DNA from: Aselliscus stoliczkanus
Taxonomy: Eukaryota; Chordata; Mammalia; Chiroptera; Hipposideridae
Length of the DNA stretch: 64,000 nt
Assembly (NCBI GenBank): GCA_033961575.1
Contig: CM066740.1
Location: 62,813,213 to 62,877,212, forward strand
Direction: 5' to 3'
Part shown: positions 34,300 through 45,691 of the stretch, one piece after another
Numbering within the stretch: the stretch's first letter is position 1
How the letters are laid out: the number at the start of each line of letters is the position of its first letter
Position numbers and translations under genes: made by a program
Notes under the pieces: model-generated
The model's database searches: none
What the model saw: only the letters and a program-made list of their open reading frames with translations
What the model was told of the DNA's origin: nothing

Positions 34300-34971
34300 A
34301 GGCTGCTTCAGATAATGTTATCATCTACTAGTCCTGGAATGATATTTATGAAACTAGTGTTCAAGCTATGAGACTGGCTAATGTATTTGCAGACACACTG
34401 CCCAGGGAGGGCACCAAGAAGAAACAAAGTGGGGAGGATGGTGCAGAAGGCATGATTACCAAACCATTCTGGGAACAGTTGGTACTTCTGGTTATCTCAT
34501 GGCAGCTTCATGGTTAACTGATCCTTTTCTTCCTGGAAGTTTTCTCATGTGAGGGTAGCAGGGCTCCTAAAATTTCAGAAAGTAGGGAGTTTAACCAGCT
34601 TACATAACAAGTTATATAAACTTTTTTAATACTATTTCTAACAAATGCTTGAACACATGTCAGAATTTGGTCTGAGACTTCCTTTCATTTTAACATATTA
34701 CCTGGTAGCTGAAGTGTAGAGGCTGTAAGCGAAGGAGAGGGGCGAGAATCTATAGCTCATATGACTAATCATAGTTATTGATATCAACCAAAAAAACCCA
34801 AAAAAACAAAACAAAAAAACCCAGTGGTTACACAGTACCAGATTGGCTATGGTCAGTTCACAAGTTGAGCCAAAATAATCACAATAACACTTGGAAAATA
34901 AGAAAAATTAGATAAAAATAATGAAGAACCATGACCCTATATACCTTCTGTTAACTTTTTTTTTCCCAAGG
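34300..34971. other. Upstream flank
   Basis: No gene or repeat recognised, except an A-rich stretch near 34790-34825. Confidence 0.35.
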
Positions 34972-35347
34972 TGTTTTTTTTTTGTTTTGTTTTGTTTTTT
35001 AACTTTATTGCGGAACAGTGTGCTATTTCCAAGGCTCATCAGGTCTAAGTCAGGTTGTTGTCCTTCTTGTGGAGGGCTCAGCTCAGCTCCAATCCAGTCA
35101 CCGTTTTCAATCTAGTTGCGGAGGGCGCAGCCCACCATCCCATGCAGGAGTCAAACAACCTTGTAGTTAAGAACACGCACTCTAACTAACTGAGCCATCC
35201 CGCCACCCACAGGCAGCTCAGCTCAAGTAATTGTTATCAATCTAGTTGCAGAGGGTACAGCTCACTGACCCATGTGGGAATCGAACCGGCAACCCTGTTG
35301 CTCAGAGCTTGCGCTCTAACCTACTACTGAGCCACCCGCCCACCCAG
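34972..35347 (-). mobile_element. D-related dimeric SINE, variant
   Basis: Two tRNA-like blocks in reverse: one ends ...CTAACTAACTGAGCCATCCC, the other ends ...CTACTGAGCCACCCGCCC. The tail (AACTTTATTGCGGAACAGTG) differs from the usual AAGATTTTATTGGGGAATTG type, so this is an older or separate subfamily. Confidence 0.8.
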
Positions 35348-35445
35348 GACATAAATTTTTAAATCATTCCACAACTATACTTACAAATATTTTGCTATTT
35401 TAAGTAATTTCATTATGAATGTCATTGCATTCATAAGTTTTTATT

Positions 35446-35572
35446 CATTTTTATTTATTTATTTATTTATTTATTTTTTGAGGGCAGTGTCACTGGCCCT
35501 CATATGTGGGACCTGAACTAGAGCCGCGGGCTTCCCAAACCAGCACTTAACCACCACGCCTCTCAGCTGGCC
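35446..35572 (-). mobile_element. SINE family A with (TTTA)n tail
   Basis: TSD CATAAGTTTTTATT at 35432-35445 and 35573-35586. The tail is a tetranucleotide TTTA array. Confidence 0.94.
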
Positions 35573-35586
35573 CATAAGTTTTTATT

Positions 35587-36036
35587 TTTAAATCGAGGGT
35601 TGTTTCATTGGGATAGATATGCAGAAGTGGATTTGGGGTCAAAGTCAAGAACATTTTAAAATTCAGTGACACATGCTGCCTAGTTGCTCTTCATAAACAA
35701 TTCTTAAAACGCCACTCATCCTGACTATATAAATAAAATCTTGAATAACCACAATTTTAAGTTATAACATGGTTGATAATCCAACCACTGAACCACCCAT
35801 GCATCAATATAGCAGGGTTGAAAATGATTGTGCAACATGCATTATGAGTTTTGCCCTGATTCCCCTAAATCATGTGGTACACATGTAGTCTGCTGGTGAG
35901 ATAGATAGTTGCCTAAATTTTATTGTAACTAAATTTCTTTTCCATTTATTTACTCAAAGTTATGTAATGGACATTGTGAGGAAAATTGACGTGGACGTGA
36001 TAAGAAAAAAAATTTCCTTTCTAAGTTTCTCATAAA
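35587..36036. other. Upstream flank
   Basis: Nothing recognised. Confidence 0.35.
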
Positions 36037-36055
36037 CTATAATAGAAAATAATTT

Positions 36056-36534
36056 TTTTTTCTTTTTTTAAGATTTTATTGGGGAATTGGGGGAGGGGAC
36101 CAGCCAAGTTGTTGTTCTCCAATCTTCATTGTGGAGGGCGCCAGTCGCCATCTGGCTTCCTGTTAGCAACTCGTGGACTCTAAGCTCAAGGTGCTGTGTT
36201 CAATCTTAGTTGCAGGTGGTCGTAGCCACCATCCCATGCGGGAGTGGAACCAGCAGCCTTGTTCAGTGCACGCTCTATCCACTAAGCCATACAGGCAGCA
36301 GCTCAGCTCAAGGTGCTGAGTTCAATCTTTAGTTGCAGGTGGGCGTAGCCCACTATTGAACAGGCAATCTTCTTGTTACACCAGCTGAGCCACCCTGCCA
36401 ACTGTTGGCGGCTCAGCAACAGCTCAGCTTGGGCGTAGCATTCACTGGCCCATGTGGGAATCAAACCGGCGGCCCTGTTGCTCAGAGCACGTGCTCTAAG
36501 CCAACTCTTAACCAACTGAGCCACTGGGCCGGCC
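36056..36534 (-). mobile_element. SINE family D
   Basis: Reverse full-length copy with one middle tRNA-like module. TSD CTATAATAGAAAATAATTT at 36037-36055 against CTATAATGGAAAATAATTT at 36535-36553. Confidence 0.94.
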
Positions 36535-36553
36535 CTATAATGGAAAATAATTT

Positions 36554-37997
36554 AATCCTTAGGGAACAACAGTCATCTTCTATCAATCTATTAGAAAAAT
36601 TTCATTATTTGCGAACTTAAATCACTGTACACTGCAAGCAACACTTAACCCTGCATCACCAAAACGACACACCGTCCCCTTGGAAATTCTATTTTCCTCT
36701 CAAGAGTCTTCATCTACTCATTGGCTAGGAAAGAGTCAATGAAAATTCCCTCTGAAGAGCAATCCTTCACAGAAACAAGTTTTACTGGTTCAACTGCACC
36801 CTATCTATGTTAGTTTTCTAGAGCCGCTGTAACAAATGACTACAAACTTGGTGGGTTAAAACAACACAAATTTATCCTGTCACAGTTCTAGAGGCCCGGA
36901 GTCTGAAATCAGGTGACAGTAGGACTTTGTTCCTTCCTCAGGCTCTAAGCCAGGACCCTTCCTTGCTCCTTCTAGCTTCTTCTGGTGGCTCTCTTTGGTT
37001 TGCAGCAGAATAACTGAAGTTGCTAAAAAATATGTGCGTGTGTGTATAAAATTTAAGAACTTTTGAATATCTTATAAATATGTCCATTTTTTTCTTTATA
37101 GATTAAAAATAAAACACATTTGAGATAGTTAGTGATGGTAGATTTAAAAATATAATTTAGAATATCTCACTTAAAAGTATTGCCTTTAGTTTTTATCTTA
37201 TCTGAAAAGACTAAGGATCATTTAAGTGGGTGGAACTCTGAGGTTATCTGCAGTGTGATCTTGTGCAAGGCACTTTACTTATCTAAAGCTCCATTTCTTC
37301 ATCTGTCAACTTGGAATAACACTCACTCACAAGACTAAGTGAGTGACCTATGCAAAACTTCCAGCAGTAGTAAATGCTAGTTTCCTCTTCCTTCCTGAAA
37401 AGCTTAACCAGCTTGGTCCTTATCAGTTGACTAATGCCTTTCTTAATTGGCTTCTTTCTGCTGTTATTCCATTTCCACAGTTTCAGATTGTGAGTTTGCC
37501 AGGGCTATCAGGAATGCAGTTTAGGCTAAGAGTAAGAAGTAGACCCAGACAAGCGAATAGGGTACAGTACGCATTGGCTCAACGCAGGTGCTGTTGGAAA
37601 ACCTCTTCCCCAGGAATCTTCCTCAGACATGTAAGCTGCCATCCTAACCTCGCCAGCTCTTTCTTCCTCTCCTCCAATCACTCATCTGGCAAATAGAAGA
37701 CAAGGAATCTTGTCTGCAAAGGCCAATTCAGTGCATATTAGACTATTTTACACCACATTAATCTTAAAGGATGAATAAATAGGATCCTAGCATGAAGAGA
37801 TTATACTCTAAGTCTAATAGGAAAGATAATACAGGTACAAAAATAGCTATAAAATGTATGAATACATGTGTATAGAATAGGACACATTTTTCTCCTTTCT
37901 GTCTTCATGCTATTAATGTCATCCATCTTACTTTACATAAGTTATACATTTCCACACTACATTGTTATGATTTTTGTTTAAATAGTCAATTGTCATT
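36554..37997. repeat. Old repeats: unnamed element and MIR relic
   Basis: Positions 36808-37010 (TTAGTTTTCTAGAGCCGCTG, TTAAAACAACACAAATTTAT) match a common ancient mammalian repeat I cannot name reliably. Positions 37235-37390 (GCAAGGCACTTTACTTATCT, TTCTTCATCTGTCAACTTGG) look like a plus-strand MIR. The rest to 37997 is unassigned. Confidence 0.55.
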
Positions 37998-38009
37998 TAA
38001 AGAGATTTA

Positions 38010-38334
38010 TTTTGTTTCTTTTTTGTTTTGTTTTTAGCTGAGCCATCCTGCCACCTGTTGGCAGCTCAACGGCAACTCAGCTCGGGCTGGCCTCGAACCG
38101 CTGTTGCTCAGAGCTCAGCTTGCACTCTTGAGTGAGCTCTTAACCAACTGAGCCATTCAGCCGGCCCTAAAATGATAGGGTTTTTTTTGTTGTTGTTGTT
38201 TTTGTTTTTTTAAGCTGAGCCATCCTGCCACCTGTTGGCAGCTCAGCTCGGACTGGGCATCGAACTGCTGTTGCTCAGAGCTCAGCTCTCACTCTTGAGC
38301 GAGCTCTTACCCAACTGAGCCACTTGGCCGGCCC
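38010..38334 (-). mobile_element. SINE C-C dimer with short linker
   Basis: Two family C units on the minus strand (38334-38181 and 38168-38010) are separated by a T/A-rich tail and a 12-nt linker, AAAATGATAGGG (38169-38180). A single TSD, TAAAGAGATTTA, at 37998-38009 and 38335-38346 encloses both units. Confidence 0.86.
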
Positions 38335-38384
38335 TAAAGAGATTTAAATAATAAGACAAAACCTAGAAGTCCTTGTGTATTGAT

Positions 38385-38780
38385 CCACATAGGAACCACT
38401 TCCAGGGCTCCCCGTTCCCTCATGCAGACCTGGCATTATTTTCCTTCTGCCTAAAGAAAGTCATTTCTTATTTCTGGTAGGGTAGGCCAGCTGATGATCA
38501 ATTCCTTTGGCTTTTTAGGTCTGAAAAAATTCTTATTTCATTTTCATTTTTGAAAGATGTTTGTACTGGATATAGAAGTGTAGGTTGACAGATTTTTCTT
38601 TCAGTGTTTTAAAAATGTTCCTCCACTGACTTCTCACTTGCGTCGTTTCCAGTGGGTAATCTCACGTCATCCTTATCTTTGCTCTATCATACTTGACATT
38701 GTCTTTGTTCTTTGGCTGCTTTTAAGATTTTCTCTTTATAACTAGTTTTGAACAATTTAGTTATGATGTGCCTTTGTGTT
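38385..38780 (-). mobile_element. Old L1 ORF1 fragment, antisense
   Basis: Segments such as GTACTGGATATAGAAGTGTA, TCTTTCAGTGTTTTAAAAAT and TTAGTTATGATGTG correspond to the antisense of an L1 ORF1 region, the same area as 14440-14680 but much more diverged. Confidence 0.6.
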
Positions 38781-39200
38781 GTTGGAGAGTGGAGCTTTCT
38801 CAGTGCAAAGTCCAGGTCCTTGACAACTCGAGCAAAGAATTGAACGAGATACCAAGGCAAAGTAGTGAAAAAGCAGTTTATTAGAAGAGATAGTACATTT
38901 CAAAGAAGTAGAAGTAGGCCCGAGCAGTAGAGAATGGCTCAAGGGCCCATTATTAGAAGAGAAATTACATTGCAAAGAGTTTGGAGTGGGCCACTTACAA
39001 AAGTGAGGATCAAAAGCATCAAATGATCAAAAGGGTGAACTTCCCAGGACTTGGAGTTTTTATCCCTTCTCTCTAGAATGGGCTGTTTCTCTTTGGACAT
39101 GGGACCATTTGATTGGCACCTGTGATTGACAAGAGGCTATTATCTCATTTCTTTAGACTGTGCATGTTTCTTCCCAGAATTCAGTCTGTTATAATGAAAT
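38781..39200 (-). mobile_element. Possible solo LTR, antisense
   Basis: Looks like an ERV LTR in reverse: the complement contains CTAATAAACTGCTT, with a polyadenylation signal, in the expected position. The boundaries are not clear. Confidence 0.45.
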
Positions 39201-39212
39201 TAATAAACTTCT

Positions 39213-39950
39213 GGGGCTGGCCGAGTGGCTCAGTTGGTTAAGAGTTGGCTTAGGTGGAGTATACTGTGAAAGGGAGGCAAGGGAATTATAATAGATAAGT
39301 ACGATATGCGGGGGGGGGCGTGGAGTGGGGTAGTGAATTGGAGGAGGGGGTTGTCACTTTGAGGGGTAAAAAGTATAACTATTGTACTATGTTGTACATC
39401 TGAAACTAATTTAAAAAAATGTTTATTTCACAATAAAATAATTTTTAAAAAGTACATAAAAAAGCGTCTCTTATAAAAAAGAAAAAAAAAAGAGTTGGCT
39501 TAGAAATCAAGCTCTGAGCAACAGGGCCACCAGTTCGATTCCCACATGGGCCAGTGATTCTGCGCCCAAGTTGAGCTGTCGCTGAGCTGCCAACAAGTGG
39601 CAGGATGGCTCAGCTGTTGTAACAACAAGATGGCCTGTTCGACAGTGGGCTATGCCTACCCGCAGCTAAGACTGAACTCAGCACCTTGAGTTGAGCTGCT
39701 GCCCAGATGACTCGGTGGATAGAGCGTGTGCTCTTAACAAGAAGGCTGCTGGTTCAACTCTTGCAGGGGATGGTGCCTATGCCCACCTGCAACTAGGATT
39801 GAACACAGCACCTTGAGCTTAGAGGCCACGAGCTGCTGACAGGCAGCCAGATGGAGACTGGCGCCCTCCACAATGAAGACTGAAGAACAACAACTTGGCT
39901 GGTCCCCTTCCCCAATTCCCCAATAAAATCTTTAAAAAATAAAAATAAAA
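39213..39950 (+). mobile_element. SINE family D split by an L1 3' end
   Basis: The head at 39213-39253 resumes at 39491 and continues to AATAAAATCTTT near 39930. The interruption carries its own target duplication (next entry), so the SINE is the older insertion. Confidence 0.9.
39254..39490 (+). mobile_element. Truncated L1 3' end (237 bp)
   Basis: L1 3' UTR sequence (ACTATGTTGTACATCTGAAA) ending in an A-rich tail. Perfect TSD AGAGTTGGCTTAG at 39241-39253 and 39491-39503, within the SINE D head. Confidence 0.93.
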
Positions 39951-40246
39951 GAAATATTTCTAAGGAAAAATTATGAATCATGGTTACTATGGGAGCTGGG
40001 GTCGTGGGTTCTACTGATCGGTCGGGGCTAAGGCAGGAGCAGTAGATCATGGCTTCAGGTCCTGTATCAGTCGTGGCATTGTTTGGTCCAGTTCCTAAGG
40101 GATGTGGTCCGTGGGGCCATTCTGCTTTCAAAACCCCGGAGCTGGAACGTAACAAAGGCCAAGGTGTTAGCTTTATTTGACTAAAAACTTTTTCTAGTTT
40201 GAGGTTCAGTTGTATCCTAGTTATGGTTGATAGACCTGAAGCTTTA
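39951..40246. other. Unassigned flank
   Basis: Balanced composition. May be part of an old ERV or L1 interrupted by the neighbouring SINEs; no firm match. Confidence 0.3.
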
Positions 40247-40248
40247 TT

Positions 40249-40709
40249 CTTTTTTTTTTTTTTTTAAGATTTTATGGGGAATTGGGGGAGGGGAACAGCA
40301 TTGGGGAACTGGGGAAGGAGAGCAGACAAGTTGCTGTCCTTTGGTTCTGCAGTCTAGTTGTGGAGGATGCCGCTCCACTGGCCACTTCACTGTTCATATT
40401 GTGATCATTCCGCTCTTCCTGGCTGAGGCAGTCAGTTGCTGGCCATTGGACCACCACTCATAGCAGCTCATGGCACCTATCACGCTGTCTGCGAGCCACT
40501 CATGGTAGCTCATGGCAGCCCACTGCAGCCCTGCTGCAGCCTACGCAGATGCCGGCGACTCATGGCAGCCCAGCTCCAGGTCGAGCTGTTGTTCACCATC
40601 TTAGCTGTGGAGGGCTCAGCATCATGTGAGATCTGAACTGGTGGCCCTGCTGCTCAGAACTCGTGCTCCGAAGCCAACTCTTAACCAACTGAGCCACTCG
40701 GTCGGCCCA
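40249..40709 (-). mobile_element. SINE family B (variant head)
   Basis: Reverse copy. TSD approximated by TGAAGCTTTATTC near 40237 and TGAAGCTTTTTCC at 40711. The head resembles the copies at 10567 and 25362. Confidence 0.88.
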
Positions 40710-41340
40710 GTGAAGCTTTTTCCTTAAGTGAGTTTGACACTGACCAGAACCCAATGTCCTAAAGGCTTACTGGTTAAAAGGAGCAGACTTACAGTATAAG
40801 CACAGGTAGGAGGGCCTGGAGAAAGAATGCAAGTGAGCCACAGTTCTATCAGGCTAAACAGAGTGAGCTTGGATTAAAGCAGAATATACGCTAGAGAGAT
40901 GACGTTCACGTGTGGTAACACTCATTCCTGTGAATTCTAGCTGCCTTGGTTTCCCCAGACTATCAGCATTGTCTCCTCAACTCAGGGCATCTGTCAGGCT
41001 CTGCCTCAGTCTCCATTCCATGCACTGTAGCTGGGACACTCTCTCAGGACAGCAGGCTGGGCCACTGGCAGGGCTCATTTCGTTTGCTGCTCAGCCCTTA
41101 GGGACCATTGTCCTTTGCTGTCTTATGTCATGTCCGGTGTCCTGAAAACTGTTGTTTCATATGTTCTGTTCATTTTATTGTTGTTGGGTGTTTCGAGGGT
41201 AAATGGATTCACATTAAGATGTTCCCCAAATAACTATAACAAAATTTATAATAGGGTGAATATCTTAAGAGAAGTACAAATCAGGTATTACAAGGATTCA
41301 AAAAAAGAGGAATCAGTTTGCAAAAAACTTTCTTTTTTTT
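40710..41340 (-). repeat. Old L1 5' end-like relic, antisense
   Basis: Positions about 40970-41220 (TCCTTTGCTGTCTTATGTCA, GTGTTTCGAGGGTAAAT) resemble the antisense of an L1M 5' region. It may belong with the ORF1 fragment at 38385. Confidence 0.4.
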
Positions 41341-41344
41341 AACA

Positions 41345-41462
41345 ACATTTCTTTTTTTCTTTTTTTTTGAGTAGCCATTTCAATCCAGATATGGAAGGCG
41401 AACCTTGTGGCCCATATGGTTCAATGAGCACTGTGGCCTGTGCTCTAACCCTGAGCAAAAAG
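41345..41462 (-). mobile_element. Decayed tRNA-SINE fragment
   Basis: T-rich start and a degraded tRNA-like end (TGGCCTGTGCTCTAACCCTG). Weak match to the D/E head. Confidence 0.45.
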
Positions 41463-41799
41463 CTTCCTTAGAGGAGCAGGCCTTAAGGCATGGGGGAATT
41501 CAGACCTGCAGAAAGAGCACACAGGTAGAACTGTTAGGTAGAAGTTAGAAAATGTAGAAGGAGGAGGGGTGGGAGGGGTCTTTAGTGCCTACAGAAAAAG
41601 CTCATAACTAGCTTTGATTAACTGCATCCATGATGTATTGGTTTTTACTGTAGATGAGGAAAGGTGGTCTGGAGCAAGATAAGAATCTTAGTCAACAAGC
41701 CTCCACCCATCTTAGGAGGTCGCATTCCCCACCGCTGGCCCCCAGAAGAGCATGATGCACCTCCTTTTCCATCACAAACTGTAAGCCCTTGGGACAAGG

Positions 41800-41855
<56 letters not shown>

Positions 41856-41940
41856 CCCCCACCCCCTCTCAACTAGGCCCATTCTCTTCCCTGAGAATGT
41901 ATCACTAATAAACCCTGCATATTAATCAGCTTGCTGACCT
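41463..41940 (+). mobile_element. LTR-like block with (CT)n
   Basis: CACTAATAAACCCTGCATAT followed by TTGCTGACCTTTGATTCTTC looks like an LTR polyadenylation region and U5. A (CT)n tract at 41806-41852 sits within it. The left edge is undefined. Confidence 0.45.
41806..41852. repeat. (CT)n microsatellite
   Basis: About 23 uninterrupted CT units; read in other frames this yields artefactual Leu-Ser and Arg-Glu repeat frames. Confidence 0.97.
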
Positions 41941-42054
41941 TTGATTCTTCACTATATCAGCAAGGAGAATTGAGACTTCATAGCAGAAGGAAGAGAAACA
42001 AAAGGAGGCGATGCGTAAAGTGAACCTTACAGTAGGATAGTCTTGTGAAAATAG

Positions 42055-42425
42055 TTCCAGAAATAGTTCTATATATTTTGTTGATGTAAGAAAAGTCCAA
42101 ACCCATAGAGAATTTTTATGCATTTGAGCCAAACTGATGACTTAGCTAAGGAGCAAGATCTCAAATGCTCCGGGGAATAACAGTTTTGCAGCTTATTTTG
42201 TACAGGAAGGTGGGAAAAAAGCAAGACAGGGTTGGATTATAGGGTGGTTAACAAGATTATGTGCTTGCTTGAGGGTGGTTATTTCAAAAGTGTGTTAACC
42301 TAGATGCACAGAAACAAGGGACAGGATCAGCTTGCTTAAGGCAAAGATAAACCTTTTACTAAAAAGTCATGTGCCTGAGGCACAACTAACCATCATCACC
42401 TATCCAGTTAGGAATTTATAATCAC
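42055..42425 (-). mobile_element. LTR-like copy, inverted relative to 43600-43965
   Basis: Its reverse complement runs AAGCTGCAAAACTGTTATTC, GATCTTGCTC, CATCAGTTTGGCTCAAA, matching the plus-strand block at about 43845-43960. AAGGCAAAGATAAAC near 42341 matches the other block's GTTTATCTTTGCCTT. Two old copies of one LTR in opposite orientation. Confidence 0.65.
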
Positions 42426-43599
42426 ATCACCCTGGGAGGTTACTTTACATAGAACTCTTCTTTTTTTCCATCTACAGGAAAAAGGAAGTATTCTTGTTCT
42501 CTGGGTCTATTCCTATACTTTAAACACTAGTCCTTCAGAGATTGCTGGCTCTCCACTGTGCAATTAACCACCTTCTCTCCCTGGTTGTTTCAGCCTTCAT
42601 CACGAAGTATTTACTGAGCGCTGGTCAATGTTCTTGGTGCGTGGGCTACACTGGTGAACAAAACACAGACCCCTGCCCTGTGGAGCTTATATCCTAGGAC
42701 AGGAGGCTGCAGAAGGGCAGCAAGGGAGACAATAAACAATAGTATGATATACTCAGACTCTTTTTCACATACCTTCATCATTTTTAAAAGAAATCCCCAT
42801 ATTTCTTTCACTAAATTCCATAAACTAAGTGGTTTAACTTGCCGAGTGGCTTATATCCCAGTCTGTTTCTTGTAGATATTCATAGGTGCCCTGAGGGGGT
42901 CGAGAGAGTTGCTTTTAAAGGGCACCTAATAAAAGCATGCTGTACACTCATAGGCCTATGATTAGAATTCAGAAACAGCTTTCCAGTACAGCTGTTTGAA
43001 GAGACGGTGTGCTGATTGGTGGGTGTGCTGTGGCTGAAGGGATATTGCATGCATTTCCCACTTGAGCACTGAACTGTGCTGGCTTCTCACTTGGATGTTC
43101 CTGGGCATTTAGTATAGGGGGGAAGGGCACACGGAGGCATTGCTTTCAGTCTCTAGAAGTTATACAGCTAGATGATAGTATGCAATGCACTCAGAGGAGG
43201 ACCCTGCCTTTCGCAGGTTATGTGGCTGCCCCTCTGTGACTGAAAATCTCAGGGCCATATTGTCCCTCAGGAGAGCACATCTCAGTGGGATATTCTTGGA
43301 GATCTGTGAGCTTATAAAAGACTTTTATGAGGAATTTTGAATTATTTATTTTCTTTCATTTATGTGATACTCATGGAAAACCAACGTGGGTGTATTTGGG
43401 GTGATCTGAACAGCGCCCCATCTTACCCAATTTCCTGGTGGTGTCTGTGGTTCTGGCTCCTGTTCTAGGAGAGCTGCTCACAAAGCCTCTAGGCGCTTCC
43501 GTGGTTCTCATTAGCATCTCACAGCCTTAAGGCCTCAGTGCTTCATTTGCATTTGAATCCTGCATCCTACAAGTGAGTGTGGATGAAAAAAGAGTTGTG
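42426..43599. other. Sequence between inverted LTR-like blocks
   Basis: Positions 42600-42740 (TGGTGAACAAAACACAGACC, CCTGTGGAGCTTATATCCTA) are an ancient mammalian-wide repeat. The rest has no viral gene and no exon that I can recognise. Confidence 0.45.
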
Positions 43600-43965
43600 T
43601 GGGAAGTGACTTCACAGGGTGACCTGGTCACAAACTCCTAACGGTGGGGGGTCACGCCCCAGGCATATAACTTTTAGTGAAAAGTTTATCTTTGCCTTAA
43701 GGAAGCCCTGTCCACTTATATCTTTGGAATAAGTCATAACCACTCTCACCAGAGTACACAACCTTGTTGACCATCCAGTGAGCCCGTCCCCACCTTGTCA
43801 TCTTCCTTATGTTCCCTCCTCAATTTCAAATACATGAAAAAAGCTGCAAAACTTATTCTCTGGAGCAACTGAGATCTTGCTCTCCAGCATGTCATCAGTT
43901 TGGCTCAAACAAACTCTTGTAAAACTTCTCTACAGGCTTGAGGTTTCTTATGTCAACATGACTAT
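43600..43965 (+). mobile_element. LTR-like copy, forward
   Basis: See the inverted partner at 42055-42425. The forward block ends with an AAACAAACTCTTGTAAAA region that may be a degraded polyadenylation site. Confidence 0.65.
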
Positions 43966-44781
43966 TGAGAACCTCTACGGCTGCTCCATCTTGGGAGCGG
44001 GGGATTCAGGTTTGTTTTCAGAAAATTTAAACGAAGTAGTTTATCCAAACAGAGAGGTGGGGTGTCTCCTTTTCTCAGTTACAGGAAGCTTAGCGTCCAG
44101 GGCTCCTACAGCTGCTGAGGCTCCTTCTGCAATCTGCTCTGTTTCCTCTACCATCTGTGACTTTCCTCCCATGGCTGCAAGATGGCAGCAGCACCTCCGG
44201 GAAACAGGTCCATGTTCCCAGGAGGAAGAAGGGCAGAGGGCAAAAGGCCAAAAAGAGCAAATCAGAGAGATTTTTTTTCCTTTAAGAAGCATTTCCCAAA
44301 GCCGCACACAGCCACTGCGGCTTACACTACATCATCTGGCCACCTACACCTGCAAAGGAAACTGGATATACTGCCATTGCTAACACACTTGGAGACTGCT
44401 AGGAGGGAAAGTGTGGGGAAGGGTGAAGGAGGAAAGGAAAAGAGAAAAGGTGGTAAAGAGAGAAAGAAGAAGGAAGGGGGGGAAAGAAGGAAGAAAGCAT
44501 GTTGAGTAGGCAGCCCGAGTTTCCTCCACAGTGGTGAGTAAGACAGACAAGATGAGACATCTGCCCTCATGCAGCTGATGCTTTATTGTGGGGACAGATA
44601 ACAAACGCCTTCATTATCTTTAACAACTTTATTTGTATCACATCCACATTAATTGCTCACATTCAGAAGTTTTCCTCTTGTTTCTCACTGATATTAGTTC
44701 TAAGCCCTGGGATTATGCTGTGCTTCACCATTAAATGGGGAGAGTTGATCTACCTCAGTTTCTGTCTGGCTCGTACTGGCC
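43966..44781. other. Flank with purine-rich tract
   Basis: A (GGAAA)n-like purine tract lies at about 44400-44500. An ancient repeat fragment (GACATCTGCCCTCATGCAGC) follows near 44550. No gene recognised. Confidence 0.4.
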
Positions 44782-44938
44782 TTTTTTTTTTTTTTTTTTA
44801 ATTTTACCTGAGCCATCCTGCCACCTGTTGGCAGCTTAGCGGCAGCTCAGCTCGGGCTGGGCATCAAACTGCCGTTGCTCAGAGCTCAGCTCGCACTCTT
44901 GAGCGAGCTCTTAACCAACTGAGCCATTTGCCAGTCCC
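44782..44938 (-). mobile_element. SINE family C
   Basis: Reverse copy from poly-T through GAGCCATCCTGCCACCTGTT to GAGCCATTTGCCAGTCC. No exact TSD seen. Confidence 0.88.
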
Positions 44939-45227
44939 CGCATCCTGGTCTTTTGTTGTCAGCATCTACGCCACACTGGCTGAGATGTCTCACCTCTACA
45001 TGTACAGTCTAAACTTCATGCTTCTTACCAGCTGCAAAGCTTGGAGCTACAGCAGCCATTTTGGGGCCATGAAAAGCCAAACACATCGCAACAAATACCA
45101 CATGTTACAAATGGTGGAGCAAGAAATAGAAAAAGACTGAGTCCTTGATGCCATCACTGAGTTGCTGAATTAACCCTGGAACCACGTGCATCTGGAACTC
45201 TAAAATAAATAAGTGGCTTTATGGTGT

Positions 45228-45420
45228 AAACCAGGATTCTGCAAACTTTTTCTGTAAAGGACCAGACAGTAAATATTTTAGGCTTTGCAGTCTGAAAGGC
45301 AAAATAGAAGGTATTTTGTAAGTACCTATATGTGAAGAAAGAAAACAACTTTTCATGATTTTTTTTTTTACTGATAAAATTCAAAATATAATAAATGATG
45401 GTACAATACAAGCCAACTAA
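45228..45420. mobile_element. hAT (Charlie-type) fragment
   Basis: CTGCAAACTTTTTCTGTAAAGGACCAGACAGTAAATATTTTAGG-type sequence, quoted here only as its family hallmark and split at 45237-45280, is typical of a widespread non-autonomous hAT relic in mammals. The right half is an A/T-rich extension. Confidence 0.65.
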
Positions 45421-45691
45421 TGATATGAATGGAATTCTTTTGGGGGCAGTAGATAACATTCACTTAACTAGGGTTAAAGTTAGTCTTCTCTATCATCCTG
45501 ATAGAAAGTACCTTTGGCCCGCAAAGCCTTTCCTTGCTTCTCTGAAACACAGCGGCCCTCCCTCTCTGGAAGTTGCCAGAACGTGTTGTCCACATCTCTC
45601 TTTTGCCACTTGTTCACCATCTTCTTTGTGCTGATAGCTTTTCATACAGGAAGCAGCTGAAGTGTATAGGCTCTGGGTTGGAGCATATGAG

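Noticed and set aside
41645..41876. Arg-Glu and Leu-Ser repeat frames
   Set aside because: Produced by the (CT)n microsatellite.
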